64,000 bases of DNA, taken from assembly GCA_934045075.1 (NCBI GenBank), contig OW203726.1, positions 8,702,860 to 8,766,859 on the forward strand, in the 5' to 3' direction. Numbering within the stretch: position 1 is the first letter of the stretch; every line of letters begins with the position of its first letter. This stretch comes from Yponomeuta sedellus. Taxonomy: Eukaryota; Arthropoda; Insecta; Lepidoptera; Yponomeutidae. Position numbers and translations under genes: made by a program. Under the pieces are notes generated by a model. The model had not been told where the DNA came from. It did no database searches and saw nothing but the letters and a program-made list of their open reading frames with translations. This document shows positions 11,158 through 22,880 of this stretch, piece after piece.

Positions 11158-11192
11158 TATAAATAGGCAAAGTTTGGTGGATATGTATCAGT
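11158..11192 (+). promoter_or_regulatory. Core promoter of G3
   Basis: TATAAATA at 11158-11165 and the arthropod initiator TCAGT at 11188-11192 are 30 bp apart, the canonical spacing. The ATG follows at 11241. Confidence 0.8.
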
Positions 11193-11240
11193 TACTTACT
11201 GTGTTTTGTATCAGCACGATAACAACAATAAACCAGCAAA

Positions 11241-14200
11241 ATGTTCGCTAAGGTAATGTTTTAAAAAGTTTTGTGAAAAAAAGTGTTGAACATCACCAAA
11301 GCCATTCGAGGACCAGTGCTACCGTTCTTTAGACTAACACTTATTAATTGGTATATAAAATAATGTACATCACGCTACATTCATTTCAAAGTACCTACCT
11401 ACGTCGGCTAACGAAGAACATGTGAAGATTTCAAGTAGAACAGTAGTAGTATTTGTACTTTCTGACTGGAGTAACAAAATAGTCGGGCATGGTGGTTGTT
11501 AATGAATCGGTCAATAAAAAATAGGCTTACAGTCTGTTTAACGTGACTAAACGGATGTGGCTACTGTACTAATGACAGCATCCATACTCTGTGGATTTTG
11601 GATCGTTCTCATCGCGTAGAGTTGAGTACGGATATTCACTGTAAAGCCTCGAAGCTCGCTGTAAAGCTCGTGGTGACTTAGCTTTTGAGCCGTCCGTACA
11701 TTGTGTTGATCTTCATCTGTATGTCAGTATCCAGCTCGAAGTTTTACCTAGCGTATCCTAATCTAAGATCGATTGCTCCCAGGTACTGTCTCTTGCCCTC
11801 GTCGCCGTTGTCGCCACCGCCTATGGCCACGGCCACGCTTTCTCGTCGCAGCACATCCACCGGCACGACGGCCCCGCTCACGTGGTCCATGTTGGCCACG
11901 GAGGGCACGGCGGCCACGGACACGGTGGCTACGGACACGATGGCCATGTTGACTACTATGTAAGTCGTGGATTCTGTGAAAGTAGCTGTGTTTAATTAAA
12001 TATGTAGATGCTCCACCATTGTGTGCATATGTCGAATCTACATTGTACATAGTAAATTACAAAACTGTGAACTATTTCACTTGCTAAAGGAAAAAAAATG
12101 TATGGAAAAATCTACAAGGAACACAGATTTTTTCCATCTCATATTAGCCATAGATGTAGACGCGTGCCATGAATGTACTATTTTTAAATGTCGTTACTAC
12201 TGTATGTATTCTGGGTATTATACATCCTACACACAGGTAATCTCTATTGAAAAGCGACCTACCTAACTATGCCGAAATAACCACCAAACACCTTTATTAG
12301 CCTTACTCGGACTTCATAATGGGACAGCTGGCTAACATTTTACTGTCTTTGTGTGTGTTATCTACGTGACAAGTTGCTCAAAGGAAAATTATGTCTACCA
12401 CTTTTATTGATGTCTCCAGGCCTACCCGAAATACGAGTTCGGCTACAAGGTGTCAGACCCGCACACTGGTGACCACAAGTCGCAGCACGAGAGCCGCGAC
12501 GGAGATGTTGTGAAGGGCTACTACGCGCTGCACCAGCCCGACGGCTCCGTCCGTCATGTTGACTACTACGGCGACAAGCACACTGGGTAAATACTTCTAT
12601 CTATCTATAATCAGCCCACATCAACCCACTGCTGGGCGTAGGCCTCCTTTTTATTGCGCCATTCCTCACGGTCCTGTGCTAATCTGATCCATCTCTGACC
12701 CGCAACCCTCACGATGTCGTCTGACCATCGTATCGGTGGTCTGCCTACCAACCTCCTTCCCTTCCTTTTGGCCACCACTCCGATATTGCCCTGGTCCACC
12801 GGCCGTCTTCCCTTCTAGCCAAGTGTCCCGCCCATCTCCACATTAACTCTGTGATCTGTGCGGTAAATACTTATTGATCCTTAAATTTCGTACTATGGGT
12901 AGATTAGAATATAGATAGATAGATAGAGATAGAGAACACTTTATTGCACGACCAGAAAAAAGAATACAACCATGATTATCTATCTATACATAAAAAAATC
13001 AAAGTCCTAACTGACTGACTGACCGACCGACCGACCGACCGACCGACCGACCGACTGACTCACTCACTCACTCACTCACTCACTCACTCACTCATCAACG
13101 CCCAGCCCAAGCCGTTGGACCTAGGAAGCTGAAATTTTGCACAGAGGGTCTATATATAATGTAGGCAAGGAATAAGACCGGATTTTTTGAAATTCAATCC
13201 CTAAGGGGGCGAAAAGGGTTGCCAAAATTTGTATGGGAGGTATAAAACATGTTGTCTAATTTTCTTGAAACTTAAAATAGATATTCTTCAACACAATTGA
13301 TTGAATACGTGTTTCGCCGTTTTTTTCTAAATTTAACCCTTAAGGGAGTGAACGGGTTTGCAACATTTTATTCTCCTGACTGACTCACTCATCAACGCCC
13401 AGCCCAAGCCCTTGGATCTAGGAAGCTAAAATTTTGCACAGAGAGTCTGTATATAATATAGGCAAGTATATAAGATAAGCAAGGATTTTTTGAAACTCAA
13501 CCCCTAAGGGGGTCAAAAGAGTTGTCAAAATTTGTATGGAAAGTATACAGAACTTCGTCTAATTTTCTTGAAACTTAAAATAAATACTCTTTAACACAAT
13601 CAATTGAACACGTATTTCACCGTTTGTCTAAATTTAACCCTTAAGGGAGTGAAATGGGTAGCAAAATTTTATTCCTTGAATCTTTTCCAAAATTTAACCT
13701 AGGAAGCAGAAATCTTGCACATAGGATCTATATATTATAATGTAGGCATGGAATAAGACCAGATTATCTTTAAATTTAACCCCTAAGGGGGCGAAAAGGG
13801 TTTCTAAAATTTGTGTGGGATATATAAAGAATGTTGTCTAATTTTCTTGAAACTTAAAATAAATACTCTTCAACACAATCTATTGAACACGTGTTTCGCC
13901 GTTTTTTATAAATTTTAACCTTAAGGGGTGAAAGGGGTTGCAAAATTTTTTCTTGAATGTTTTCCAAAATTGAACCTAGGAAGCAGAAATCTTGCACATA
14001 GGATCTATATATTATAATGTAAGCAAGGAATAAGACCGTTTTTTTTTTATTTAATCCCTAAGGGGGCGAAAAGGGTTTCTAAAATTTGTGTGGGAGGAAT
14101 AAAGAATGTTGTCTAATTTTCTTGAAAATTAAAATAAATACTCTTCAACACAATTGATTGAATACCTGTTTCGCCGTTTTTTTCTAAATTCAACCCTTAA

Positions 14201-16409
14201 GGGAGTGAACGGAGTTGCAAAATTTTGTTCTGTTGTATTCTTAGATGTTGTTGGAAAATATTATTATTAAATTCATTATTGTACCTGTAAAGATTGTACA
14301 TTCTTAATACTAAATAGTATTTTATTCTAGCCAACCAACAGGTGACGCGGAGAAGGGTAGTCTCAAACGGTGAGGTGATATTTTATTGTCAAATATCTTT
14401 TTTTTTTTAAATTAAACTATATACTTATTACCACTATATAATATTACCTTTTGTAGTCGACGTAAAAGCCATTTTGTCTTGGTATAATATTACTCTTCGA
14501 GAACACTTTATTGTACATAAAAATGGAAATTACACAGATATTTCTTAACCTAAGAGTACAGACGGCGGCCTTATCACTAAAAGTGATCTCTTCCAGTCAT
14601 CTGCACCTTTTATTGAAGCATGCTGAATAACTAAAGTCCACGCGGATGGAGTCGCGGGCAAAAGCTAGTAAATAAATATAATTACCTACGAGTATATCAC
14701 AGGATTAATTATGCGCACCAAATCGTGTCTGAAATTTATGAGAATAATGAGATTAAAATATATATATATCACGCACTAAACATAATCTTACTAATATTAT
14801 AAATGAGAGAGTTTGTGAAGATTTTTGGACTTACATGAAACTTGGCGTAGAGGCAGACAATAGTTTGAAGCGTAAGATACCTAATAACCCGGTAGTGCAT
14901 TCCCGTGGGATGGTTTCTAACGCGGGCGTAGCTGCGGGTTAAAGCCAGTATATCATTTGGACAAAAGTGAGCTTAATACTAATGAGTAATTTCTTCCAGC
15001 TAACCTTGGTAACCAGAATAGAATTTCATAATTAAATAATTGAAACCGCTTAGGATTTAGCGCGCGTTATTACGCGCGTTGGAAGCAGGCATAAGGCACA
15101 GAACCGCCATAGTGTTTATTCATCAGAGTTACATAATTTTATTAAATTTGCGCTTTACGCTCGAACATGACAAGGCTTAGATGATTTTGTGTAAATGTCT
15201 TTTGATTTTGAACAAGAATTGTCTCTAGGGCAAGTGGCTTTGTCTAAAACTGAGACGTCGACTACAATATTTAGGGGGTCATTGATGAGGAAAGGCGACG
15301 TACATGAATATAATATTTCTCAAAACACCTGTTAATACTACAAGTTGTTTGCTGCATAAATACTAAGACTGGATAAATGCAAGCTTATGGACTGGGTTAG
15401 ATTTCTTACAAACGCTTTATATTATAATGTACCTACGCATATTTTGTTGGATTTTGAAACCAAATATGCAACATACATACATACATACATACATACATAC
15501 ATACATACATACATACATACATACATACATACATACATACATACATACATACATACATACATACATACATACATACATACATACATAACCTCGCACCTGT
15601 ATCCCAGAGAGGTAGGCAGAGACCAGGGACTACCACCTGCCACGATCCTGACAGATCACCTTCGCTTCATCAACGTTCATATGTCGTTGCATGCACGCAC
15701 GCCGGTTCCGGGTACTTTTTATCTTTCCCTTTGCTAATACATCCCCTATTTGGTCGATGTAAGTCCGTCTGGGACGTCCCTTACCAGCCCTTCCACTCAC
15801 ATTCGCAATATGCAACATCTAGTAAAAACTGCTATGTTTTCCATACATCTTATTTCTACAGAAAATATTTTTATATAATAGAGATGTTCTAAAATAAATA
15901 GATAGCACGATATCTGGCCTCATTCTAAATATGCCGTCATAAAACAAAATTACGACTGATATTCAACATTACCTATCAGGATTAGAAATCCTTATCCATT
16001 AAACTCCACACATGCTGGAATATAGCATTGCATTGGCCTTTTGCATCTACGTAATGAGATGATTTATACAGCGTCCAGCGGCATCTTCGCTTACATTAGA
16101 TGGGTGAAGGGACCACTCGAATGCTGTAGTGCCTATAATATAGAATATAGAAACTGACACATATACATATATGGACCTTGAAAACATTACACAGGCAGTC
16201 GTGTGTACACCCACTATTCTCGCAAGGTAATCAGACTTACCAACTACTTAATTAAATTGGGCCTACGAACTCGGAACACAAGTTATACAACAATAGGTTC
16301 TTGTTTATCGAAATAAAACTTAATGGGCTTATATTATTGTTTCAGTTTCCATGCCGATGTGAAGCACAGCACCCACCACATAGTTCCTGAGCACCACCAT
16401 CATTACTGA
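11241..16409 (+). CDS. G3: RR-2 cuticular protein, Gly/His-rich
   Basis: Four exons: 11241-11252, 11783-11959, 12420-12586, 16346-16409 (phases 0, 0, 2), about 139 residues, the shortest gene here. MFAK plus [13 protein letters not shown] is the signal peptide. Exon 2 carries an SSQH-IHRHD motif (from residue 25) and then repeated GHGGHGGHG sequence. The RR-2 domain starts at residue 64 ([20 protein letters not shown]), with [20 protein letters not shown] and DYYGDKHTG, and is completed across the phase-2 intron by FHADV, where other members have FNAVV. The tail ends HHHHY. Intron 3 (3.76 kb) is far longer than any other in the cluster and holds a non-LTR fragment, a Helitron-like satellite, a (CATA)n-tailed retroelement and repeat E. 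A poly(A) signal lies at 16551-16556. Confidence 0.9.
12611..12850 (-). mobile_element. RTE-like ORF2 C-terminal fragment
   Basis: Minus-strand frame with [20 protein letters not shown], then [20 protein letters not shown] and stop. The R-W-x-D-D and AYxQQW features are typical of the C-terminus of endonuclease/reverse-transcriptase ORFs of this type. It is in intron 3 of G3, opposite to the gene. Confidence 0.75.
12905..12975 (+). repeat. Repeat I fragment with (GATA)n
   Basis: A short GATA run followed by AGAGAACACTTTATTGCACG, the start of repeat I (see 9660). Confidence 0.6.
12978..14670 (+). mobile_element. Helitron-like element with internal tandem repeats
   Basis: Begins TCTATACATAAAAAAATCAA, followed by a (GACT/GACC)n and (CACT)n block (about 13010-13095). 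Four tandem units of about 276-298 bp follow, anchored by CTAGGAAGC near 13120, 13418, 13699 and 13975; each has 'GAAATTTTGCACA'-like, 'CCCTAAGGGGGCGAAAAGGG' and 'TCTAATTTTCTTGAAACTTA' segments. It ends 'GAGTCGCGGGCAAAAGCTAG', a GC-rich hairpin followed by CTAG, as in lepidopteran non-autonomous Helitrons. No Rep/helicase ORF is present. A repeat I piece sits at 14490-14605. Boundaries are approximate. Confidence 0.65.
14785..14955 (+). mobile_element. Short Helitron-like repeat
   Basis: Starts 'TACTAATATTATAAATGAGA' and ends in 'GCGTAGCTGCGGGTTAAAGC', a degraded form of the moth repeat ending in CGCGGGCAAAAGCTAG. Non-coding. In intron 3 of G3. Confidence 0.5.
15471..15587. repeat. (CATA)n microsatellite, about 29 units
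   Basis: Abuts the family H retrotransposon tail at 15588, exactly as at 829-1086. Confidence 0.95.
15588..15825 (-). mobile_element. Non-LTR retrotransposon 3' end (family H)
   Basis: The minus-strand frame reads [20 protein letters not shown], then [20 protein letters not shown] and [14 protein letters not shown], the C-terminus of a retrotransposon ORF2. It is 5'-truncated and ends in (CATA)n. Confidence 0.8.
16035..16132 (+). repeat. Repeat E, copy 1
   Basis: 'AATGAGATGATTTATACAGC', 'GTCCAGCGGCATCTTCGC' and 'GGGTGAAGGGACCACTCGAA' also occur at 27633-27730 and, reversed, at 59736-59837. A roughly 100-bp dispersed element of unknown class, in intron 3 of G3. Confidence 0.75.
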
Positions 16410-16550
16410 TTCAACCCACCGTGCTCTTTGTTGGAAAACTCAATGTACCTTTTTACATGTGATCGTATAGAATAATGTTTAAGTTTTAATTTTTTTGTTA
16501 CCTATTTGTTGCAAAAAAGCCTTAGATTGAGATTTTGTGATAAACTTTAC

Positions 16551-16556
16551 AATAAA
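16551..16556 (+). terminator. Poly(A) signal of G3
   Basis: AATAAA 142 bp after the G3 stop codon. Confidence 0.7.
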
Positions 16557-16559
16557 AGC

Positions 16560-17120
16560 AAAGAAAAAAAATCTGACTTACTTTCACTCCGCCGTCTTGT
16601 TCCTTAAATTATTTTGCCGCTACATACCTAATATGGTAGTAAAATTGCACTCACGTGATTATAAATGTGGAAATTGACACGGATAAACTTATATAATTCT
16701 GTTCTATGGCAAGAAATATCTCCGAGATATCCTCTAGACACACAGGGTCTGACATTCGAAGTCATTGAAGAAGAAAATCCGATTAAGTCACGAACATAAT
16801 TGACTCAATTTCGCGAGGGTACCGAGCGACATTGGCGCACGATGACCATAACGAAACCTGCCAGTGTCGCCCTAAATGAGTAATTGAGCGGCATCGTGGC
16901 CGATTATGCGTGAAGTCAATTATAGACCGAATTATTCAACTTCTTTACCACCGTTTGGTGGAAAACAAAAAATATCGCATTGTTGTCTTTCTCGGCTTTC
17001 TCTGACCACAGTGCTGAAAGTGTAAATAACTGTTAAATTACACAAATACTTTTACTCAAATTTTACATCATAAGCATAGCGCTTGAAATGGGAAATTCGC
17101 GGTGGACACGAGTGATCAGG
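16560..17120. other. Intergenic DNA between G3 and G4
   Basis: No gene, RNA or clear repeat seen. Confidence 0.55.
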
Positions 17121-17126
17121 CCCTTA

Positions 17127-17205
17127 CTCTCTCTCTCTCTCTCTATCTCTCTCTCTGAGAGATGGTCTGTGCCCTACAGTGGGACTTTAATAGGCTACAT
17201 AAAAG
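17127..17205 (-). repeat. (CT)n run and repeat F fragment
   Basis: A CTCTCT array (17127-17156) merges into a reversed repeat F piece (GGTCTGTGCCCTACAGTGGG). Confidence 0.65.
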
Positions 17206-17450
17206 ATAAAAGTATAGAGCTCCACTATACCTATAAATATTAATCAAAGGAGATATTGAGTTTTTAATACAAGAATCTAAAGAGCAACCTTTACGCATAG
17301 GTGATGAACGGGTGCTGTATAGCCGCAGCATGGACCTTTTTCTACTTTTTTAAGAAGAGTAACTAATAAATAGCTTTTAAGGTTGTTGATGGCACTCATG
17401 GAATCTTATTATGTAGGTATTATCTGATGCTTAAGATGATTTTTAGTTTT

Positions 17451-17584
17451 AATGCACCAACCCGTGCCAAGGACAATTTTAAAAACCCATTTAGAGGCCA
17501 AAAATTCTGGCACGGATAGCCAGAGGTCGCGGTTTCGAGTCCCGGCATGGGTGGAATTTTTGGCCTCTAAATGGGTTTTTATCC
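17451..17584. mobile_element. Family A SINE pair in foldback arrangement
   Basis: The SINE A tail occurs in both orientations around one tRNA-like B box. Arms 17481-17506 and 17555-17580 are perfect 26-bp inverted repeats containing ACCCATTTAGAGGCCAAAAA. The centre reads GGTTTCGAGTCCCGGCATGG. See also 37115, 52505 and 54803. Confidence 0.8.
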
Positions 17585-17782
17585 AGATTTTTTTTATTGC
17601 GCATTGGTTTGCAATTGCAACAAATTGAATAAAATCCTGATATATGATTAGAGTTTCATTGATTATATACTTATGTCAGATAATCTGGGGTATGTTTGTT
17701 AGGGACATCAAACTCAAACCCTTTATTTCGAAAAGGCAATAATTATTGCAATGGCAATTATTTATTATATTTTTTTTTTAGT

Positions 17783-17823
17783 TAGCCTGTATTGTGTCCC
17801 ACTGCTGGGCAAAGGCCTCCCCC
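17783..17823 (+). repeat. Repeat F fragment
   Basis: 'GTGTCCCACTGCTGGGCAAA' matches the common repeat F core. Confidence 0.6.
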
Positions 17824-17829
17824 CTCTTT

Positions 17830-18325
17830 CTAATTTATTATAATAAATTAAAAAAATCTAAACACAATCTAATATCCTAGGCACAGAGTCCGAGGAATTA
17901 CTTTTCCCATTCAGTGTAAGTGAAACGCCACGAGACGCTGTATAAATCAACTGATTACGTAGATGCGAGAGCCAAATTATTTAATTCTTGTAAGAAATAA
18001 TTAATGTATAGTATGATAAAACATTGCAAGTGTTATAGTGGCTAACTTTCTGTCTGCTTTGTCAACTAAGCAATTTATGTTTCTTTTGGAAAAGGTAATA
18101 GTAAGATAGCACATTAATCCTACGTACTTATGTAATATCTCGGAACGGATAAATAGGCACATCGATTTCTAATAGGTACACTGCCACTAAGTCATTAAAC
18201 ATCGCTGCAATCATCTGAAGCAATGGTCCACCTACGAGTATGTATCTCCCTTAGCGACAGGGCTTCTATAAAGTGTCAACTGATACAATTACTTTCGAAT
18301 ATCATTAAGTTTAAACCCGTTGGTT
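17830..18325. other. Upstream region of G4
   Basis: No gene seen. It leads into the G4 promoter elements. Confidence 0.5.
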
Positions 18326-18329
18326 TTGG

Positions 18330-18401
18330 TGACCTGTCGACCTCGCTCGCCCGAAATTCTTGCAGTATAAAAGCGGTCCATAACATATGAAACACATCAG
18401 T
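18330..18401 (+). promoter_or_regulatory. Promoter of G4 with DR2-like receptor site
   Basis: TGACCTGTCGACCT (18330-18343) is, on the other strand, AGGTCGACAGGTCA: two AGGTCR half-sites as a direct repeat spaced by 2. TATAAAAG follows at 18366-18373 and TCAGT at 18397-18401 (31 bp on). The same 14 bp occur at the same distance before the TATA box of G5. Receptor identity is inference. Confidence 0.75.
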
Positions 18402-18428
18402 TGTCCAACAGATAAGAAACATACAAAC

Positions 18429-19872
18429 ATGTTCTGCAAAGTAAGTGCACTCTCAATTAGCACTCACTGGAATATTTCATTACGTATCTAAAGATACCTT
18501 GGTCTTTAATTAATATTTAAAGCATAATATAAACAAAATCGTCATTACTTAATTCACATTAGGCTTCGTTGTACGTAAACAAAGATTTCCTAGTTCCGGA
18601 AATCATGCCTTCTGAATTTCTATAGCAGAGTGTTCGTTACTAACAGTACTTTTGTTTCCAGATTCTTGCTCTGAGCGCCCTGGTGGCTGCCGCCTCCGCT
18701 GGTCTGCTGCAGGAGCCCGCGCACTACTCGTCCGCGGCAGCCGTCTCCTCGCAGAGCATCGTGCGCCATGACCAGCAGCCGCAAGCCAAGCACGTTTCCG
18801 CCCCAGTCTACCAGGCCGCCCCCGTCTACCAAGCTGCTCCCGTATACCATGCTGCTCCTGTTGCCAAAGTGGCCGTCGCCGCTCCCCACTACTCCTCAGC
18901 CGCTGCTGTCTCTTCGCAGAGCATCGTCCGACACGACCAATCCCAGGCGCACGTTGCTAAGCTGTCCGTAGCTTCCCCTGTCTACCATGCCCCCGCCCCC
19001 GTGGCCTACCAGTCTGCTCCCGTCTACCAGTCTGCCCCCGTCTACCAATCTGCCCCTGTCTACCACGCCGCCCCCGTGACTAAGGTCCTCGCCCCCGCCC
19101 CCAAGGTGCTCGTCTCTGCTCACCACGAGGAGGAATACGTAAGTATTTGATACATGTGTAGCATATTATTTTACCGCTTACTATTTGTTTTAGTACTGCA
19201 CAATGAACTCATCTATATGTTGGATCAACCTCAGGAAAGATGTGGTATCTATGCAGATAAATATAAATTGTTTCAATTTTGTTGTAAAATACGCCACTAA
19301 ACCGGCTTCTTCTTCTTCTTTTCGTGTCAGCGATTCGACCAGTTTATATTTTTCCTGCCCAATAGTTGGCTACTGCAATTTGCTGCAGCGTTGGCCTCTG
19401 TTAGGTCCCCCACCAAACCGGCTGAAATTCTATTATACTATATCAATGTATGGTGTTTATCCAGTATAAATAAATTTTAAAAAACATTTAATATTTTTAA
19501 CTTAAAATATATAAGCGAATCAGGCTCGAAGGTAATCTGATTCTGCCAAAGGGTTTGTTTTAAGCAGCCGGATGTTTGGTGTAGATCTTGGGTAGTCTAA
19601 CTCCACCGACTTCAACTGAAGTGTCTTCTCTATTGCTCCAGGCGCACCCCAAATACGAGTTCTCTTACTCTGTGGCTGACTCGCACACTGGCGACAACAA
19701 GTCGCAGCAGGAGTCCCGCGACGGCGACGCCGTGCACGGCCAGTACTCACTCCTCGAGGCCGACGGCTCCGTCCGCACCGTGCAGTACACCGCCGACGAC
19801 CACAGCGGCTTCAACGCCATCGTCAGCAACTCCGCGCCCGCCCACGCCGCCCCCGCCCACTATGCTCACTAA
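18429..19872 (+). CDS. G4: RR-2 cuticular protein with duplicated SSQSIVRHD motif
   Basis: Three exons: 18429-18440, 18662-19138, 19642-19872 (phases 0, 0), about 239 residues. MFCK plus [13 protein letters not shown] forms the signal peptide, with a likely cut before GLLQ. The [15 protein letters not shown] block occurs twice (about residues 27-41 and 82-96), separated by [11 protein letters not shown] repeats. More APVYQS repeats and [19 protein letters not shown] follow. The RR-2 domain starts near residue 164 ([20 protein letters not shown]), with [20 protein letters not shown] and [11 protein letters not shown]. The tail is HAAPAHYAH. The phase-2 intron of G1-G3 is absent. It resembles wing/larval hard-cuticle proteins of silkworm type. 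Its partner is G5 in opposite orientation. Confidence 0.93.
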
Positions 19873-20984
19873 GTCGCATTCTTGATTCGTTGTTATTTAA
19901 AGAGCTAGATAATAAGAGTGAATTTTCTGTAAATAGTCATCTTATTTATGTTTACCAATTAAAGGAAGCAATTTGTTGAAATATTCTGTTGTTTTACATT
20001 TGTTATTGCGTGGACACTCAAAGTATATGAATAAAGTAGGTAACCAAATATAAACCATAAGATATGGTAAACTTTGGTATCTAGAAACACCAAATGGTCG
20101 TAAAACCTAACTTATAAAACATAATTTGTAACAGAAAATCTGAATGAACGGTCTATAAAGAGTTAATGCCGCAACGAAACTAGTGAGCAATAGTGTATAT
20201 TGTTTGCGAGGTAAAACTTTGCCATGCAACTGCATTCAGGCAACAAAAAAATATTGCAAATAGGCTTCCTATCTACATTTTTGGAGAGTCCGAGCTAGTA
20301 ACGGTTCAAAAGCCTACGAGTTCCTTAGTACTCGTAGGCAGTTGCATTCTTACTAGTTTATTACTGTGACTCATTATCAGATTTTGTAAGGCAAGAAATG
20401 AAGTAATTATAAATGACAAATAAGTACCAACGCATATAAAAAACCTACGATTGTTATTCAGAAATGATGCGAAATTTTAAGATTACAAAGAACTTTTTAT
20501 TTTAATCAGTATACCTTATCGGAGTCACAACTTTTTTTCTATCAAATGAAAGTAATCAAAATGTGAGTTTTGCTGGAAAATCTGTTCCTAGCGAAAAAAG
20601 TCTTAAGCATACCAAAAAGATTAATATAGCTTTCCGACAAATGGTTCAAATGGTTTTACAAACAAATAGATTTGAATATTCTAAAAATTACATAGATACT
20701 ATCCAAGATAAATTTATTTCATGGCAGATAATTTTCTTTTTATGAATTTGTTGTCAGTTCCGAATTTATAAATTATTTTCAGTATTCCGACCTGCCATTT
20801 TATTTTTTGGAATAATTTTGGATTCAAAAATGCAATGGAGTCCCTGTATTATTAAATTAACACAAAGCTCTGCACGACTTTCATAGGACGGTAGGACGTC
20901 ATTATCCGGATTAAGTCAAGTAAGTTAGTCCGGATTCAAATGAATAATGAATTCACTGACGTCTATCAATAAAAAAAGTTGTGT
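19873..20984. other. Intergenic DNA after G4
   Basis: A poly(A) signal AATAAA at 20030-20035 serves G4. An inverted pair CCTACGAGT / ACTCGTAGG lies near 20313-20338. No gene seen. Confidence 0.55.
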
Positions 20985-21150
20985 AGCCTATATATGAGTA
21001 CATCCCACTGCGGAAAACAGGTCTTTTCTCAGAGGGAGAGATTATTGGCTTAATTACCATGCGCGTCCACCGCGCATTGGCAATTTCAAGAGATCAACCG
21101 ATCCAGAACGCCTCTACACATGGTGATACATACCACGCTAACCCAAATGA
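20985..21150 (+). repeat. Repeat F, longer copy
   Basis: 'CATCCCACTGCGGAAAACAG', 'GTCTTTTCTCAGAGG' and 'CCACCGCGCATTGGCAATTT'; the last segment also occurs at 51825-51855. Confidence 0.6.
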
Positions 21151-21154
21151 ACAT

Positions 21155-21650
21155 CGAGAACGAGTTTAACATCTGAAAATTTGAAGCAAAAAACTACATG
21201 AAGACAAAAAATTGGGCGAGGAAGATAAAGAATTAAAATCAAGAAAGGAGAGATAATAGCAAAAAAAGAAGAACCGATTTTATTGGAGAAAGAAGAGGAA
21301 ACTTTCCAAAAAACCTTATCTCAAAAAAAACGCCTTAAAAGAAAACAATATATCAAGAAGAAGCCGCCTAAATACCAAAACTCAAGAAGAAAATCAATTC
21401 GATGTACCAGGAGATAGAATAAAAGTTTGAACTGTTTCCGGGGTAAAGTCTGGTCATTGGAGTCCACGGTCTGCCCAGTGCAGCTGACGGCAGCTCCAGG
21501 CTCCGCGTTGCGACCAGTCGCCGTCTTTAGCGAGATGATGCCGCCACCGGTTTGTCAGCTGCAACCCCCGGTCAGAGTGGTTCACTCCAAAAGCAAGCCC
21601 AGACCTACCAAGTGCGTTGTATGAAATGTGCCATAGTATTAATAAATGTG
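21155..21650 (+). other. Purine-rich tract and unrecognised 65-codon open frame
   Basis: 21160-21420 is strongly purine-rich on the plus strand (many AAGAAG/AAAGAA runs). It is followed by a GC-richer open frame (21427-21624) with VCPVQLTAAPGSALRPVAVF and QPPVRVVHSKSKPRP. I recognise no family. A decayed transposon ORF is possible. Confidence 0.3.
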
Positions 21651-21654
21651 ACAG

Positions 21655-21860
21655 TCTGTATGTTTGTTACTCAGTCACGGCCACGGGTAATTATCCTCCT
21701 GCTAACTCTATAAATATATAAACATTTGAGAAAATGTTTGGATGTTTGTTACTCAATCACGCAATAACGGCTGAACGGATTTACATTAAATTTGGCCTAC
21801 AGACCGAGAAAGATCTGAATTGAGACATAGAATGTTTTTTGCTAGATCAGCTAGTCTTAT
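21655..21860 (+). repeat. Dispersed repeat J
   Basis: 'TGTTTGTTACTCAATCACGC', 'AATAACGGCTGAACGGATTT' and following bases are a common moth repeat. A second partial start lies at about 21658. Confidence 0.55.
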
Positions 21861-22084
21861 ATATGAAAATCTCGGGTTACTGTGTTAGTTATAGAATTTT
21901 TATGACTTTTTGTGTATATTTGGATGGTATGAGAATAGCTTGCAGGCTAATTAATGTGGCAAAACATCGATTGCCGAGTCCGAGTTTATATATAGGTATC
22001 ATGGTTTTGCTCCAACATGAAATGGGCATCAATAAAACGTCGTACGTTATTCATATGACTTGCTCTAGAAATAAATTTTTACTT

Positions 22085-22136
22085 GTAGGATAATTTATCT
22101 GGTAAATTATCCTACTTCTTGTAGGGTAATTTACCG
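22085..22136. repeat. 13-bp hairpin with third direct copy
   Basis: GTAGGATAATTTA (22085-22097) is inverted at 22103-22115 after 5 bases; a near copy GTAGGGTAATTTA follows at 22122-22134. Confidence 0.7.
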
Positions 22137-22139
22137 GAA

Positions 22140-22800
22140 GCTGTGACTTTTGTGTTGCATTAAAAGGCGAAATTAACAATACCTTGTTAAGCATAATATT
22201 TCGAATAATATTACCCAGAGACCCAAAACAAAATATATTTAACGTGTTTCAGGAATCGTTCATTTTAAAAATAACTTTGTATACTATGATTTTGTATACT
22301 ATACTATATACTACACCTGAAAAGATTTTCAGGATAAACGACTTAAATTATCGGAGGCTTCACGCCCGCCTTTTTCCATTCACTGCCACCCATTTCTTCG
22401 AAGAAGATAATCAGATAAGTTTCGACGGTGCACGATTGTAAAATACAGGGTGTTTGGAGCATGAACCGACAGGATTTTTGGGAGGGTCTAGGCGCTAGGT
22501 CTTGCGGTAGATTTTCCCGGCAGACTATGCGGTTGCTTAGTTTTATTAAGCTTTGAAAATCACCCAAAGTTATCTTAAAATCGATCTTACTTTTTCGTTT
22601 GTGGTTATAATACGACGAATTAACTTGCTTGTACTGTATTTTGCAAAAAAGTAAAGACGATTGGCAAGATTTTGGAAATTAAAAAAAAAATCTAAAAAAG
22701 AAACGTATCGATTCTACCATGTCACTAACGGCTTAGGGTCTGCTGGTTTAAACCTACACTTTTGCGTGACTCCATAAGGCAAGTAAAAACAGACATCAAT
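22140..22800. other. Intergenic DNA before the 3' end of G5
   Basis: No supported gene. Small open frames look like chance. Confidence 0.5.
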
Positions 22801-22815
22801 TATCAAACGATCACG

Positions 22816-22821
22816 TTTATT
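22816..22821 (-). terminator. Poly(A) signal of G5
   Basis: AATAAA on the minus strand, 60 bp after the G5 stop. Confidence 0.7.
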
Positions 22822-22880
22822 ACTTCAATAAATACTTAACGACATTATTTACAGACCATACAGTGAAACAACAGAGCGAC

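Noticed and set aside
21427..21624. 65-codon GC-richer open frame
   Set aside because: No recognisable family, splice context or promoter; noted in the features only as unrecognised.
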